Under the pieces are notes generated by a model, which did not search any database, was not told the origin of the DNA, and saw nothing but the letters and a program-made list of their open reading frames with translations. A DNA stretch of 64,000 bases, from contig JAEWPH010000304.1 in the NCBI GenBank assembly GCA_023460715.1, positions 50,320 to 114,319 on the forward strand, given 5' to 3'. Shown here piece by piece: positions 45,661 to 54,710 of this stretch. The translations under genes were made by a program, and so were the position numbers. This DNA comes from Pseudomonadota bacterium. Lineage in GTDB: Bacteria; Pseudomonadota; Gammaproteobacteria; Burkholderiales; Burkholderiaceae_C. The stretch's first letter is position 1; each line of letters begins with the position of its first letter.

Positions 45661-46755
45661 ATGAGCCTGAAATGCGGCATCGTGGGCCTGCCCAACGTCG
45701 GCAAGTCCACCCTCTTCAACGCCCTCACCAAGGCCGGCATTGCCGCCGAGAACTACCCCTTCTGCACCATCGAGCCCAACACCGGTGTGGTCGAGGTGCC
45801 GGATCCCCGCCTGCAGCAGCTGGCCGACATCATCACGCCCGAGCGCATCGTGCCGGCCATCGTCGAGTTCGTGGACATCGCCGGCCTGGTGGCGGGCGCC
45901 AGCAAGGGCGAAGGCCTGGGCAACCAGTTCCTGGCCCACATCCGCGAGACGGACGCCATCGTGAACGTGGTGCGCTGCTTCGAAGACCCCAACGTGATCC
46001 ACGTGGCCAACAAGGTCGACCCGATCGCCGACATCGAAGTGATCCAGACCGAACTGTGCCTGGCCGATCTGGCCACGGTGGAGAAGGCGCTCAACCGCTA
46101 CAGCAAGGCGGCCAAGTCGGGCAACGACAAGGACGCCGCCAAGATCGTTTCGCTGCTCACGCCCATCCAGGCTGCGCTCGACCAGGGCAAGCCCGCACGC
46201 ATCGTGCCGGTGTCCAAGGAAGACGCGCCCCTGCTCAAGCAGTTCTGCCTGATCACCGCCAAGCCGGCGATGTTCGTGGGCAACGTGAGCGAGGACGGCT
46301 TCGAGAACAACCCGCTGCTCGACAGCCTGAAGGCCTATGCCGAGGCGCAAGGCGCGCCGGTCGTGGCCATCTGCGCCAAGATCGAAGCCGAGATGTCGGA
46401 GATGAGCGACGAGGACCGCGACATGTTCCTGCAGGAGCTGGGCCTGCAGGAGCCGGGCCTGAACCGCCTGATCCGCGCCGGCTTCAAGCTGCTGGGCCTG
46501 CAGACCTACTTCACCGCCGGCGTGAAGGAAGTGCGCGCCTGGACGGTGCCCGTGGGGGCCACGGCGCCGCAGGCGGCCGGCGTGATCCACGGCGACTTCG
46601 AGCGCGGCTTCATCCGCGCACAGACCATCGCGTTCGACGACTTCATCCACTACAAGGGCGAGCAGGCCGCCAAGGATGCGGGCAAGATGCGCGCCGAAGG
46701 CAAGGAATACGTGGTGAAGGACGGCGACGTGCTGAACTTCCTGTTCAACGTCTGA
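45661..46755 (+). CDS. ychF: Ribosome-binding ATPase YchF
   Basis: A 364-residue OLA1/YchF P-loop protein that hydrolyses ATP rather than GTP. G1 loop [18 protein letters not shown], then [22 protein letters not shown] (G3). The NKVDP stretch at about residue 119 belongs to the nucleotide site region. A coiled-coil insert (about 130-200) is followed by a C-terminal TGS domain ending [19 protein letters not shown]. It links translation with oxidative stress. A TAAAAT promoter element lies at 45620-45630, giving a short normal leader. Confidence 0.97.
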   Translation: MSLKCGIVGLPNVGKSTLFNALTKAGIAAENYPFCTIEPNTGVVEVPDPRLQQLADIITPERIVPAIVEFVDIAGLVAGASKGEGLGNQFLAHIRETDAIVNVVRCFEDPNVIHVANKVDPIADIEVIQTELCLADLATVEKALNRYSKAAKSGNDKDAAKIVSLLTPIQAALDQGKPARIVPVSKEDAPLLKQFCLITAKPAMFVGNVSEDGFENNPLLDSLKAYAEAQGAPVVAICAKIEAEMSEMSDEDRDMFLQELGLQEPGLNRLIRAGFKLLGLQTYFTAGVKEVRAWTVPVGATAPQAAGVIHGDFERGFIRAQTIAFDDFIHYKGEQAAKDAGKMRAEGKEYVVKDGDVLNFLFNV

Positions 46756-46803
46756 CCGCCCGGCCCGCCCCGCGCCATGGGCTGCGGGGTTTGGTTGCGA
46801 TGA

Positions 46804-46834
46804 CCCTGCCGGCCCCGTGCCCGCAGGGTTTTTT
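46804..46834 (+). terminator. Intrinsic terminator after ychF
   Basis: CCCTGC (46804-46809) pairs with GCAGGG (46823-46828), followed by six T. Confidence 0.75.
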
Positions 46835-46919
46835 GATGGCGTCGTGCCTTTGCCGCGTTGGCGGCCCTGGCGACGGCGGCGGGGTGGCGATGGTGATGGC
46901 GTGACTGCATAAGGAGTGA

Positions 46920-47201
46920 ATGGCGATGCATGCGGAATACAAGGTGCCAGGCGGCAAGCTCGTGGTGGTCGATCTGGAGGTGGTGGACGGCCGCATCGTG
47001 CAGGCGCAGTTGAGTGGCGACTTCTTCCTAGAGCCGCCCGAGGCGCTGGCGTGCATGGACGCGGCGCTGACCGGGCTGCCGGCCGACGCCGACGAGGGCC
47101 GCATCGCCCAGGCGATTGCGCAGGCGCTGCCGGAGGGTGCCGAGATGTTCGGGCTGTCGCCCGAGGCGGTGGCCGTGGTGGTGCGGAGGGCCCTGGCATG
47201 A
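46920..47201 (+). CDS. Lipoate-ligase accessory (C-terminal) domain protein
   Basis: A 93-residue protein. YKVPGGKLVVVDLEVVDGRIVQAQLSGDFFLEPPEAL matches the small C-terminal domain of lipoate-protein ligases. It is followed by a helical stretch and ends LPEGAEMFGLSPEAVAVVVRRAL. In archaeal bipartite ligases this domain is a separate protein needed to activate lipoate. The start may be 46920 or 46926; AAGGAG at 46911-46916 fits the second better. Its stop overlaps the ATG of the catalytic partner (ATGA). Confidence 0.8.
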   Translation: MAMHAEYKVPGGKLVVVDLEVVDGRIVQAQLSGDFFLEPPEALACMDAALTGLPADADEGRIAQAIAQALPEGAEMFGLSPEAVAVVVRRALA

Positions 47202-48010
47202 GCGACGCGACGCCGACCGCCTCCGCACCCGCCGAGCGGGACGCCCGCTGGGCAGCCCAGCCCTGGCAGCTGATCCAGGGGCCTGCCCAGCCTGCCGCCG
47301 TGCACATGGCGCTGGACGAAGTCATCACGCAGCAGGTGAGCGCCGGCGAGCGGCCCGCCACGCTGCGCTTCTGGGAGTGGCAGGAAAGCGCGGTGGTGAT
47401 CGGCCGCTTCCAGTCGCTGCGCAACGAAGTGGACGCCGAAGGCGCAGAACGCCACGGCATCCGCGTCGTGCGCCGCATTCGCGGCGGCGGCGCGATGTTC
47501 ATCGAGCCGGGCAACACCATCACCTATTCGCTGAGCGTGCCGTCCACGCTGGTCGCGGGCATGTCGTTCCAGCAGTCGTACGAGTACCTGGATGCGTGGG
47601 TGATCCGCGCGCTGCGGGGGCTGGGCATCGATGCCTGGTACCAGCCGCTGAACGACATCACGAGCAGCGGCGGCAAGATCGGTGGCGCGGCCCAGGCGCG
47701 CAAGGGCCACGCGGTCCTGCACCACGTCACCATGGCCTACGACATCGATGCCGACAAGATGCTGGAGGTGCTGCGCATCGGCAAGGAAAAGCTCTCCGAC
47801 AAGGGCACGACCAGTGCCAAGAAGCGCGTGGACCCCCTGCGCAGCCAGACCGGTCTGCCGCGCGAGAGCGTGGTCGCCGCGATGACCGCCGCCTTCGCCG
47901 CGCAGGCGCCGCTGGCGCCCGTGCCGCTGGACGAGCGCACGCTGCAGCAGGCCCGCACGCTGGCACAGGAACGTTTTGCGTCCGCCGAGTGGACGGCACT
48001 CGTCCCCTGA
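47198..48010 (+). CDS. Lipoate-protein ligase A, catalytic domain
   Basis: A 270-residue BPL/LplA-fold protein that attaches lipoate to E2 and GcvH proteins. Marks are HMALDEVITQQVSAGERPATLRFWEW, VVRRIRGGGAMFIEPGNTITYSL (the RRxxGGG substrate loop) and ITSSGGKIGGAAQARKGHAVLHH with the catalytic Lys in GGKIGG. It lacks the C-terminal domain of E. coli LplA; the preceding overlapping gene supplies it. The pair is therefore a split ligase with the small subunit encoded first. Confidence 0.88.
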   Translation: MSDATPTASAPAERDARWAAQPWQLIQGPAQPAAVHMALDEVITQQVSAGERPATLRFWEWQESAVVIGRFQSLRNEVDAEGAERHGIRVVRRIRGGGAMFIEPGNTITYSLSVPSTLVAGMSFQQSYEYLDAWVIRALRGLGIDAWYQPLNDITSSGGKIGGAAQARKGHAVLHHVTMAYDIDADKMLEVLRIGKEKLSDKGTTSAKKRVDPLRSQTGLPRESVVAAMTAAFAAQAPLAPVPLDERTLQQARTLAQERFASAEWTALVP

Positions 48011-48021
48011 AGGTCCCGCCC

Positions 48022-48918
48022 ATGCATCCCGGCATCCTCTACGCCATCCTCGCCTACGTCGCCTGGGGCGTGTTTCCCGTGTACTTCCACCAGGTGGCCG
48101 CCGTGCCGGCGATGGAGGTGGTGGCCCACCGCACGCTGTGGTCCATGGTCTTCGTCGCCGTGGTGCTGATGGCGCGCGGGCAGCTGGCTTGGGTGACGCA
48201 GCTGCGGCGCCAGCCGCGCGTGGTGGCGGCCTTCCTGCTGTCTGCGTTGCTGCTGTCGGCCAACTGGCTGATCTACGTCTGGGCCGTGCACAACCACCAC
48301 GTGGTGGATGCCAGCCTGGGCTATTTCATCCTGCCCCTGGTCAATGTGGCCATGGGCTACGTGTTCTTGCACGAGCGGCCGCGCCGCGCGCAGTGGGTGG
48401 CGTTGGCTGTGGCCGCGGCGGGCGTGGTGTGGCTGGCGGTGCAGACGGGGAACGTGCCGTGGATCGCGCTGGCGTTGGCCGTCACCTTCGGCTTTTACGG
48501 CCTGCTGCGCAAGACGGCCGTGCTGGGCGCATTGGAAGGCCTGGCGCTCGAGACCGCGCTGCTGGCCCCGTTGGCCGTCGCATGGATGGCCTGGTGGACC
48601 TGGACCGGCCAGGCGGCCTGGCCGTCGGCGGATGCGGCCACGCTGGGGTGGCTGGCCGCGGCGGGGCCCGTGACCGCCGTGCCGCTGCTGCTGTTCGCCG
48701 CTGGAGCGCGGCGCATTCCGCTGGCCACCATGGGCGTGCTGCAGTACATCTCGCCCAGTCTGCAGTTCGCGTTGGGGATCTGGCTGTTTGGCGAGACGGT
48801 GGAGCCGGCGCGGTTGGCCGGCTTTGCGCTGATCTGGCTGGCCCTGGCACTGTACACGGCCGAGGGCGCGCTGCACCGCCGCCGCGCGTCCGCAGCGGCA
48901 GCGCAGGCCTTGGGGTGA
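48022..48918 (+). CDS. rarD: RarD/EamA-family transporter
   Basis: A 298-residue membrane protein with ten helices in two EamA repeats. It starts GILYAILAYVAWGVFPVYF, the RarD N-terminus, and has NWLIYVWAVHNHHVVDASLGYFILPLVNV and GVLQYISPSLQFALGIWLFGE. The substrate is unknown; the name derives from chloramphenicol sensitivity in Pseudomonas. It begins 11 bp after the lipoate ligase, so it is in the same transcript. The stop codon abuts a dispersed repeat copy. Confidence 0.88.
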   Translation: MHPGILYAILAYVAWGVFPVYFHQVAAVPAMEVVAHRTLWSMVFVAVVLMARGQLAWVTQLRRQPRVVAAFLLSALLLSANWLIYVWAVHNHHVVDASLGYFILPLVNVAMGYVFLHERPRRAQWVALAVAAAGVVWLAVQTGNVPWIALALAVTFGFYGLLRKTAVLGALEGLALETALLAPLAVAWMAWWTWTGQAAWPSADAATLGWLAAAGPVTAVPLLLFAAGARRIPLATMGVLQYISPSLQFALGIWLFGETVEPARLAGFALIWLALALYTAEGALHRRRASAAAAQALG

Positions 48919-48966
48919 AATCGGTCTCTGGCGCTTGATGGGTAAGCGCAAGCAGCTATCAAAAGA
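48917..48966 (-). repeat. Dispersed intergenic repeat, copy 6
   Basis: On the minus strand: GATAGCTGCTTGCGCTT, a short spacer, AAGCGCCAGAGACCGATTTC. It begins at the rarD stop codon, between convergent rarD and the YqaA-like gene. Confidence 0.85.
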
Positions 48967-49011
48967 TGAGTGTGCTTTCCAGGGCGTTGCGCCTTGGCCG
49001 GCCGCCCTCGT

Positions 49012-49482
49012 TCAGTGCGGCATGGCCCCGGGCCACAGGTAGAGCAGGGCGACCGTCATGGTCAGGTAGCGCAGGAACTTGCCAATGGCCATGTAGAGCA
49101 CGCAGGGCCAGAACGGCAGCTTGAGCCAGCCGGCCACCGCGCACAGCGGATCGCCCACCACCGGCAGCCAGCTCATCAGGCACGCGCGCGGCCCGAAACG
49201 GCGCAGCCACGCCAGGGCCCGCACCTCGGTGTGGTGCCCCGCGGCATGGTCGACCACCTTGTGCGTGCCCAGGCCCATCCACCAGCTCAGCGCACCCCCC
49301 AGCGTATTGCCGGCGGTGGCCACCAGGATGGCCGGCCAGAACAGATGCGGACTGAGCTTGATCAGCCCGAACACCGCCGGCTCGGAGCCCAGGGGCAAGA
49401 GCGTGGCGGAGATGAACGCCACCACGAACACCGTGCTCAGGCCGAACTGGGGCAGGGCCAGCACGTCCATGAGTTGATTCAT
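49012..49482 (-). CDS. YqaA/DedA-like small membrane protein
   Basis: A 156-residue protein with about four membrane helices. TLLPLGSEPAVFGLIKLSPHLFWPAILVATAGNTLGGALSWWMG matches the YqaA branch of the DedA/SNARE-associated family, including the conserved LPxxSE and GNxLG positions. DedA relatives help membrane lipid flipping and proton homeostasis. The ATG at 49482 (MNQLMDVL) is preferred because GGAAG lies 5 nt before it; ATG 49494 is an alternative. Confidence 0.8.
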   Translation of the reverse strand: MNQLMDVLALPQFGLSTVFVVAFISATLLPLGSEPAVFGLIKLSPHLFWPAILVATAGNTLGGALSWWMGLGTHKVVDHAAGHHTEVRALAWLRRFGPRACLMSWLPVVGDPLCAVAGWLKLPFWPCVLYMAIGKFLRYLTMTVALLYLWPGAMPH

Positions 49483-49748
49483 CCAGACTTCCATAGCTGA
49501 GCGCAGTGTAGTGCGCGCCTGGGCCGCTCTTCTGTAGCCCGGCACCCCGTGCGGCCGCCAGGGAGCGCGCCCGGTTGAGGCGCGTCAAAGCCCGGTCGTG
49601 GACAGGGCGGTAACCTCGGGTCAGGCGGGCGGCAAGGTCCGGGGCCGATCACGGCACGGGAGGTGCCGGACCGCAGCCGCGTCCGCACGCCACCAACACC
49701 ACAGGACAGCTTGGGCACGCCGACCGGTGCACCGGGCGCCAGCCGGGG

Positions 49749-51020
49749 ATGCGACCGATGAGTTTTGCCAAGTTGCGCCAGACGCTGCAGGCGTGGGGCC
49801 AGCCCCGCTTTGCCAGCACGGACGCGTTCGCCCTGAGCGAGGGGGTCACCGATTTCGACGAGTCCCTGCAGGTGCATGCCTCGCGCCTGCAGGCGGCCAA
49901 GGCCCTGGGCCTGGAGATGGGCGGGCCGCGCAGGCGCTGGGCGCCGGTCTGGCTGGCGGGGCTGTTCCTGCTGTGCCTGCTGGCCTTTCGGGCCTTCGGG
50001 GTGGTGGGGTGGGGCACCGTGGCCATCGCCGGTGCGATCGTGGCGCTGTCGGTGGCGGTGTTCGTGGGCGTGTTCCGGGCGGGGCGCCATGCGCCGTTCA
50101 GCGAGCGGCGCCTCAAGCTGCCCATCGTGGGCGTGGCCTGCGGCTGCCTGCTGCTGGTGTTCTACCTGGAGCCGGTCACGCAGATCCTGCTGGCGCCTTT
50201 TCTCTTCGTCACCCTGGCCTACGGGCTGCTGACGCTGTCGCGCCGGGCGGCGCTGGTGCTGTGCGCAGGCATCCTGGTCGGCTACGCGGCGGTGATGGGG
50301 CTGCACTACGGCGCGGCGCGCAATGCGGCGCTGCTGCGCCTGGAGGCCCTGCACTGGCTGGCACTGGCGCTGGCGATGCCGGCCTTCGTGCTGCTGATGG
50401 GCCGCGTGCGGCTGCTGCACCAGATGCTGCACCAGACCAGCCGCCAGATCCGCACCATCGAGGAGACCGCCCAGCGCGACGCCCTGGCCGGCTGCTACAA
50501 CCGCCGCCATATCCTGGCCGTGCTGGAGGAGCAGAAGCAACTCGCGGACGAGAGCGGCATTCCGCTGTGCATGGCCGTGCTCGACCTGGACCATTTCAAG
50601 CGCATCAACGACGCCTGCGGCCACCTGGCGGGCGACGAGGTGCTGCGCACCTTCGCGCGGCTCGTGCAGCAGAACGTGCGTGCGGACGACATCCTGGGCC
50701 GCTACGGCGGCGAGGAGTTTCTATTGATCTTTCCGGGCACGCCGCTGCTGGTGGCGCTCAACACCTGCGAACGCGTGCGGGCCCAGGTGGAGTCGCATGC
50801 CTGGGAGGGCCCACTGCCAGGGCGGGTGACGGTGTCGACGGGCGTGACGCAGTACGTGCTGGGCGAATCGGTGATGGAGTTCTTCGCGCGCGCAGACACG
50901 GCGATGTACCTGGCCAAGGAAGGCGGGCGCAACCAGGTGGTGGTCGAGGAGCCCGTGGCCCGGGGCGCGGGCCTGCCTGCAGGCACCGATCCGCAGCGCT
51001 ACGAGACCGGGTATTTCTGA
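49749..51020 (+). CDS. Membrane diguanylate cyclase (GGDEF)
   Basis: A 423-residue protein that should make cyclic di-GMP. N-terminal cytoplasmic part (1-63), then about six membrane helices (64-220), then a short coiled linker and the GGDEF domain. The active site is GRYGGEEFLLIFPG (GGEEF at 320-324). The product-inhibition I-site RADD (311-314) lies exactly five residues upstream, so the enzyme is probably active and feedback-controlled. MAVLDLDHFKRINDACGHLAGDEVL is the family metal/GTP loop. Starts 49749 and 49758 are both possible. The sensed signal is unknown. Confidence 0.9.
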   Translation: MRPMSFAKLRQTLQAWGQPRFASTDAFALSEGVTDFDESLQVHASRLQAAKALGLEMGGPRRRWAPVWLAGLFLLCLLAFRAFGVVGWGTVAIAGAIVALSVAVFVGVFRAGRHAPFSERRLKLPIVGVACGCLLLVFYLEPVTQILLAPFLFVTLAYGLLTLSRRAALVLCAGILVGYAAVMGLHYGAARNAALLRLEALHWLALALAMPAFVLLMGRVRLLHQMLHQTSRQIRTIEETAQRDALAGCYNRRHILAVLEEQKQLADESGIPLCMAVLDLDHFKRINDACGHLAGDEVLRTFARLVQQNVRADDILGRYGGEEFLLIFPGTPLLVALNTCERVRAQVESHAWEGPLPGRVTVSTGVTQYVLGESVMEFFARADTAMYLAKEGGRNQVVVEEPVARGAGLPAGTDPQRYETGYF

Positions 51021-51100
51021 GCGCCCGCGGGGCAGGCGCCGGCCCGCGGGCAGCGCCCGGCGGAACGTGCGGCATTTCAACTGCTGAAAATTTGAGCAGC

Positions 51101-51106
51101 TACAAT
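51101..51106 (+). promoter_or_regulatory. Candidate -10 of the dusB-fis operon
   Basis: TACAAT, 39 nt before the dusB ATG. A TTTCAA at 51075-51080 could be the -35, but the 20-bp spacer is long. Confidence 0.4.
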
Positions 51107-51145
51107 CCTGCCTCCTTTTTCAGCACGCGCTGCCTTCCCCGCCCC

Positions 51146-52198
51146 ATGCACATCGGCCATATTCCCTTGGCGAACCGTCTGTTCGTCGCCCCCATGGCGG
51201 GCGTCACGGACCGGCCTTTCCGCCAGCTGTGCAAGGCGCTGGGGGCGGGCTATGCGGTGAGCGAGATGGTCACCTCGCGCAAGGACCTGTGGAACAGCCT
51301 CAAGACCTCGCGCCGGGCCAACCACGAGGGCGAGCCGGGTCCCATCGCCGTGCAGATTGCCGGCACTGAGGCCGCGATGATGGCCGAGGCCGCGCTCTAC
51401 AACATCGACCGCGGCGCCGAGATCATCGACATCAACATGGGCTGCCCGGCCAAGAAGGTCTGCAACAAGTGGGCGGGCTCCGCCCTGATGCAGAACGAGA
51501 CGCTGGCCATCGAGATCGCCCGGGCGGTGGTGGAGGCCTGCGCGCCGCGCAACGTGCCGGTCACGCTCAAGATGCGCACCGGCTGGAGCCAGGACCACAA
51601 GAACGCCGTGCAGCTGGCGCGCGCCTTCGAGGGCTTGGGCATCCAGATGCTGACCGTGCACGGCCGCACGCGCGAACAAGGCTACAAGGGCCATGCCGAA
51701 TACGACACCATCGCCGCCGTCAAGGCCGCGGTGGGCGTGCCGGTGGTGGCCAACGGCGACATCACCTCGCCGGAGAAAGCGAAGGCGGTCCTGGCCGCCA
51801 CAGGTGCCGATGCGGTCATGATCGGCCGCGCGGCGCAGGGCCGTCCGTGGATCTTCCGCGAGATCGGCCACTACCTCGCCACCGGCGAGCACCTGGCGCC
51901 GCCCCTGGTGGCCGAGGTGCGCCGCCTGCTGCTCGACCACCTGCAGGACCACTACGGCCTGTACGGCGAGCTGACCGGCGTGCGCAGCGCGCGCAAGCAC
52001 ATCGCCTGGTATGTGCGGGCGCTGCCGGGCGGCGAGGATTTCAGGCAACACATCAACACGATAGAGGACTGCGCGGCCCAGTGGCAGGCGGTGGCGGATT
52101 ACTTCGACGCGCTGGGCGCGGCGATGGACCGGCTGCCCGCTGCCAGCGACGCCGACGCGGACCCGAGGGAACGGATGCATGAGCAAGAAGCACATTGA
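51146..52198 (+). CDS. dusB: tRNA-dihydrouridine synthase B
   Basis: A 350-residue FMN enzyme that reduces uridines in the tRNA D-loop. It starts MHIGHIPLANRLFVAPMAGVTDRPFR. The active-site block is IIDINMGCPAKKVCNKWAGSALM with the catalytic Cys, followed by VTLKMRTGW, LTVHGRTREQGYKG and DAVMIGRAAQGRPWIFREI. The adjacent fis gene overlaps its end by 20 bp, the classic dusB-fis pair. Confidence 0.95.
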   Translation: MHIGHIPLANRLFVAPMAGVTDRPFRQLCKALGAGYAVSEMVTSRKDLWNSLKTSRRANHEGEPGPIAVQIAGTEAAMMAEAALYNIDRGAEIIDINMGCPAKKVCNKWAGSALMQNETLAIEIARAVVEACAPRNVPVTLKMRTGWSQDHKNAVQLARAFEGLGIQMLTVHGRTREQGYKGHAEYDTIAAVKAAVGVPVVANGDITSPEKAKAVLAATGADAVMIGRAAQGRPWIFREIGHYLATGEHLAPPLVAEVRRLLLDHLQDHYGLYGELTGVRSARKHIAWYVRALPGGEDFRQHINTIEDCAAQWQAVADYFDALGAAMDRLPAASDADADPRERMHEQEAH

Positions 52199-52412
52199 GG
52201 AATGCGTGCGCGAAAACCTGCAGGGGTACTTTCGCGATCTGGGCGGCGAGGCGCCGGACGGCATGTACGACATGCTGGTTCGCCTGGTCGAGAAACCGCT
52301 GCTGGAAGTGGTGATGAGCCACGCCGACAACAACCAGTCCCGCGCCGCCGAATGGCTGGGCCTGAACCGCAACACGCTGCGCAAGAAGCTGGTCGAGCAC
52401 AAGCTGCTGTGA
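52179..52412 (+). CDS. fis: Nucleoid protein Fis
   Basis: A 77-residue DNA-binding protein. MSKKHIEECVRENLQGYFRDL leads into the dimer helices. The C-terminal helix-turn-helix NNQSRAAEWLGLNRNTLRKKL is the family signature. It is shorter at the N-terminus than enterobacterial Fis (98 residues), lacking most of the beta-hairpin that activates Hin recombinase, as usual in betaproteobacteria. Expression is tied to dusB by the overlap. Confidence 0.95.
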   Translation: MSKKHIEECVRENLQGYFRDLGGEAPDGMYDMLVRLVEKPLLEVVMSHADNNQSRAAEWLGLNRNTLRKKLVEHKLL

Positions 52413-52424
52413 CCTGTTTGCTCT

Positions 52425-52480
52425 ATAAGTAATAGCTGCTTGCGCTTGCTGTATAAGCGCTGCAGACCGATTTCATTCAA
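52425..52480 (+). repeat. Dispersed intergenic repeat, copy 7
   Basis: AATAGCTGCTTGCGCTTG, then TATAAGCGCTGCAGACCG and ATTTC. It lies between fis and purH and ends 15 bp before the purH ATG, so it forms most of the purH leader. Confidence 0.85.
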
Positions 52481-52495
52481 AACTCCACCACTGCC

Positions 52496-54097
52496 ATGAA
52501 CGCACTTCTTTCCGTCTCCGACAAGACCGGCATCGTCGAATTCGCCCAGGCGCTGCACGCCCTCGGCATCCGCCTGCTGTCCACCGGCGGCACCGCCAAG
52601 CTGCTGGCCGACAAGGGCCTGCCCGTCACCGAAGTGGCCGAGGTCACGCAGTTCCCCGAGATGCTCGACGGCCGCGTGAAGACGCTGCACCCCAAGGTGC
52701 ACGGCGGCCTGCTGGCCCGCCGCGAGCTGCCCGAGCACATGGCCGCGCTCCAGGAACACGGCATCGACACCATCGACCTGCTGGTGGTGAACCTCTACCC
52801 GTTCGAAGCCACGGTCGCCAAGGCGGGCTGCACGCTGGCTGACGCCATCGAGAACATCGACATCGGCGGCCCGGCCATGGTGCGCAGCGCCGCCAAGAAC
52901 TGGAAGGACGTGGGCGTGGTGACGTCTGCCGACCAGTACGACGCCGTGCTGGGCGAGCTGAAGGCCGGCGGCAAGCTGTCCGACAAGCTGCGTTTCGCGC
53001 TGTCGGTGGCCGCGTTCAACCGCATCGCCCAGTACGACGGCGCGATCAGCGACTACCTCTCGTCCGTCACGTTCGAGGCCGAGAAGCTGTCGGAAGAGTA
53101 CGTGCCCACGCGCAACCCCTTCCCCGGCCAGAGCAACGGCCAGTTCATCAAGGTGCAGGACCTGCGCTACGGCGAGAACAGCCACCAGCAGGCCGCGCTG
53201 TACCGTGACCTGTACCCCGCACCCGGTTCCATCGTCACGGGCGAGCAGCTGCAGGGCAAGGAACTCTCGTACAACAACATCGCCGATGCCGATGCCGCCT
53301 GGGAATGCGTCAAGAGCTTCGACGCCGCTGCCTGCGTGATCGTCAAGCACGCCAACCCCTGCGGCGTGGCGGTGGGCCTGGACGCGGCCGATGCCTACGG
53401 CAAGGCCTTCCAGACCGACCCCACCAGCGCCTTCGGCGGCATCATCGCCTTCAACCGCCCGGTGGACGCAGCGGCCGCGCAGCTGGTGGTCAAGCAGTTC
53501 GTCGAAGTGCTGATGGCGCCGTCGTTCACGCCCGAGGCGCTGGAAATCTTCAAGCCCAAGACCAATGTGCGCCTGCTGCAGATCGCGCTGCCCGACCACC
53601 AGGGCACGACGGCCTGGAGCCGTGGCCGCAACGCCATGGACGCCAAGCGCATCGGCTCCGGCATGCTGCTGCAGACGGCCGACAACCACGAGCTGTCGCT
53701 GATGGACCTGAAGGTCGTCACGAAGAAGCAGCCCACGCTCGAAGAAATGGAAGACCTGCTCTTCGCCTGGAAGGTCGCCAAGTACGTGAAGAGCAACGCC
53801 ATCGTCTTCTGCAAGGGCGGCATGACCATGGGTGTGGGCGCCGGCCAGATGAGCCGCCTCGATTCGGCCCGCATCGCCAGCATCAAGGCCGAGCACGCCA
53901 AGCTGTCGCTGCAGGGCACGGTGGTGGCCAGCGACGCGTTCTTCCCGTTCCGCGACGGCCTGGACGTGGTGGTGGATGCCGGTGCGACCTGCGTGATCCA
54001 GCCCGGCGGCTCCATGCGCGACCAGGAAGTCATTGACGCCGCGAACGAGCGCGGCGTAGCCATGGTGTTCAGCGGCGTGCGCCACTTCCGCCACTGA
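52496..54097 (+). CDS. purH: Bifunctional AICAR formyltransferase / IMP cyclohydrolase
   Basis: A 533-residue enzyme for the last two steps of IMP synthesis. The N-terminal MGS-like cyclohydrolase domain has [29 protein letters not shown] and [13 protein letters not shown]. The C-terminal transformylase has [28 protein letters not shown] (catalytic Lys-His) and [12 protein letters not shown]. Full family length. There is no strong Shine-Dalgarno; the leader is mostly a dispersed repeat that can fold near the start. Confidence 0.97.
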   Translation: MNALLSVSDKTGIVEFAQALHALGIRLLSTGGTAKLLADKGLPVTEVAEVTQFPEMLDGRVKTLHPKVHGGLLARRELPEHMAALQEHGIDTIDLLVVNLYPFEATVAKAGCTLADAIENIDIGGPAMVRSAAKNWKDVGVVTSADQYDAVLGELKAGGKLSDKLRFALSVAAFNRIAQYDGAISDYLSSVTFEAEKLSEEYVPTRNPFPGQSNGQFIKVQDLRYGENSHQQAALYRDLYPAPGSIVTGEQLQGKELSYNNIADADAAWECVKSFDAAACVIVKHANPCGVAVGLDAADAYGKAFQTDPTSAFGGIIAFNRPVDAAAAQLVVKQFVEVLMAPSFTPEALEIFKPKTNVRLLQIALPDHQGTTAWSRGRNAMDAKRIGSGMLLQTADNHELSLMDLKVVTKKQPTLEEMEDLLFAWKVAKYVKSNAIVFCKGGMTMGVGAGQMSRLDSARIASIKAEHAKLSLQGTVVASDAFFPFRDGLDVVVDAGATCVIQPGGSMRDQEVIDAANERGVAMVFSGVRHFRH

Positions 54098-54101
54098 TCC
54101 C

Positions 54102-54590
54102 GTGCCACTGCGCGACGATCACGACGACGACACGCCGCCGGAGCGCCCCCGCTGGATCGCGTGGGCGTTGGCGCTGTGCGTGGTGCTGGTCGTCCTCGGG
54201 GTGATGAATGTGGGCTGGCGCACGCTGGGGGCTGGCGCGCCCTTGGCGCCGCTGTCGGTGGCCGGTGCGGATGCTGCGCCCGCGCAGTCCGAGGGACTGG
54301 GCCGGGTGCAGGCCTCCGATTGCCTGCGCTGCCACGGCATGGACCGGCACTACGTGGGGCCGTCGTTCCGGCAGATCGCGGGCCGCTACGCCGGCCAGCC
54401 CGAGGCCGCCGACCACCTGGCGCGCAAGATCCGCGAGGGCAGCGTCGGCACCTGGGGCCGCGTCGTGATGCCCCGCCACCCGCACATCACCGAGCCGCAG
54501 GCGCTGCAGATGGCGCAGTGGCTGCTCTCGCTGCCGCCGGCCGAGCCGGAATCGCCCCTGGGCGGCGGCAGTGCAGCAACGCCGGGCTGA
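54102..54590 (+). CDS. Membrane-anchored class I cytochrome c
   Basis: A 162-residue protein starting with GTG, 4 nt after purH. One N-terminal membrane anchor (about 18-37) and a haem-binding domain follow. The haem motif is ASDCLRCHGMDRHYVGPSF (Cys74, Cys77, His78). The axial Met is likely in GRVVMPRHPHITEPQA. It resembles cytochrome c551/c552-type electron carriers. Position after purH, with a 4-bp gap, suggests co-transcription without an obvious functional link. Confidence 0.85.
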   Translation: MPLRDDHDDDTPPERPRWIAWALALCVVLVVLGVMNVGWRTLGAGAPLAPLSVAGADAAPAQSEGLGRVQASDCLRCHGMDRHYVGPSFRQIAGRYAGQPEAADHLARKIREGSVGTWGRVVMPRHPHITEPQALQMAQWLLSLPPAEPESPLGGGSAATPG

Positions 54591-54660
54591 GCCGGGTGCT
54601 GCCGCCGGCTGGGCTCATCGCCGGCGGTGCGGGCGAAGGGCAGGGCAGCCGATGGGCAGT

Positions 54661-54710
54661 CAAATAGGCCGCTAGCGCCCGCCCAGTGGGCGCTGGCAGC
54701 TCTTACTTTG
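54661..54710 (-). repeat. Dispersed intergenic repeat, copy 8, abutting the hemL stop
   Basis: On the minus strand it reads AAGAGCTGCCAGCGCCCAC, then GGGCGCTAGCGGCC and TATTTG. It follows directly on the hemL codons TCA AAG TAA. Confidence 0.7.

Noticed and set aside
46756..46919. Small gene between ychF and the lipoate ligase pair
   Set aside because: Short frames exist, but the interval is explained by the ychF terminator and a leader with AAGGAG; no frame has a start site or plausible protein.
51075..51105. Another copy of the dispersed repeat before dusB
   Set aside because: Only GAGCAGCTA and a weak inverted match (AACTGCT) are shared; the GCGCTT/AAGCGC halves are missing.
51077..54094. 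A 1,005-codon open frame on the minus strand
   Set aside because: It is antisense to dusB, fis and purH, which are unmistakable. No motif is present in the antisense product.
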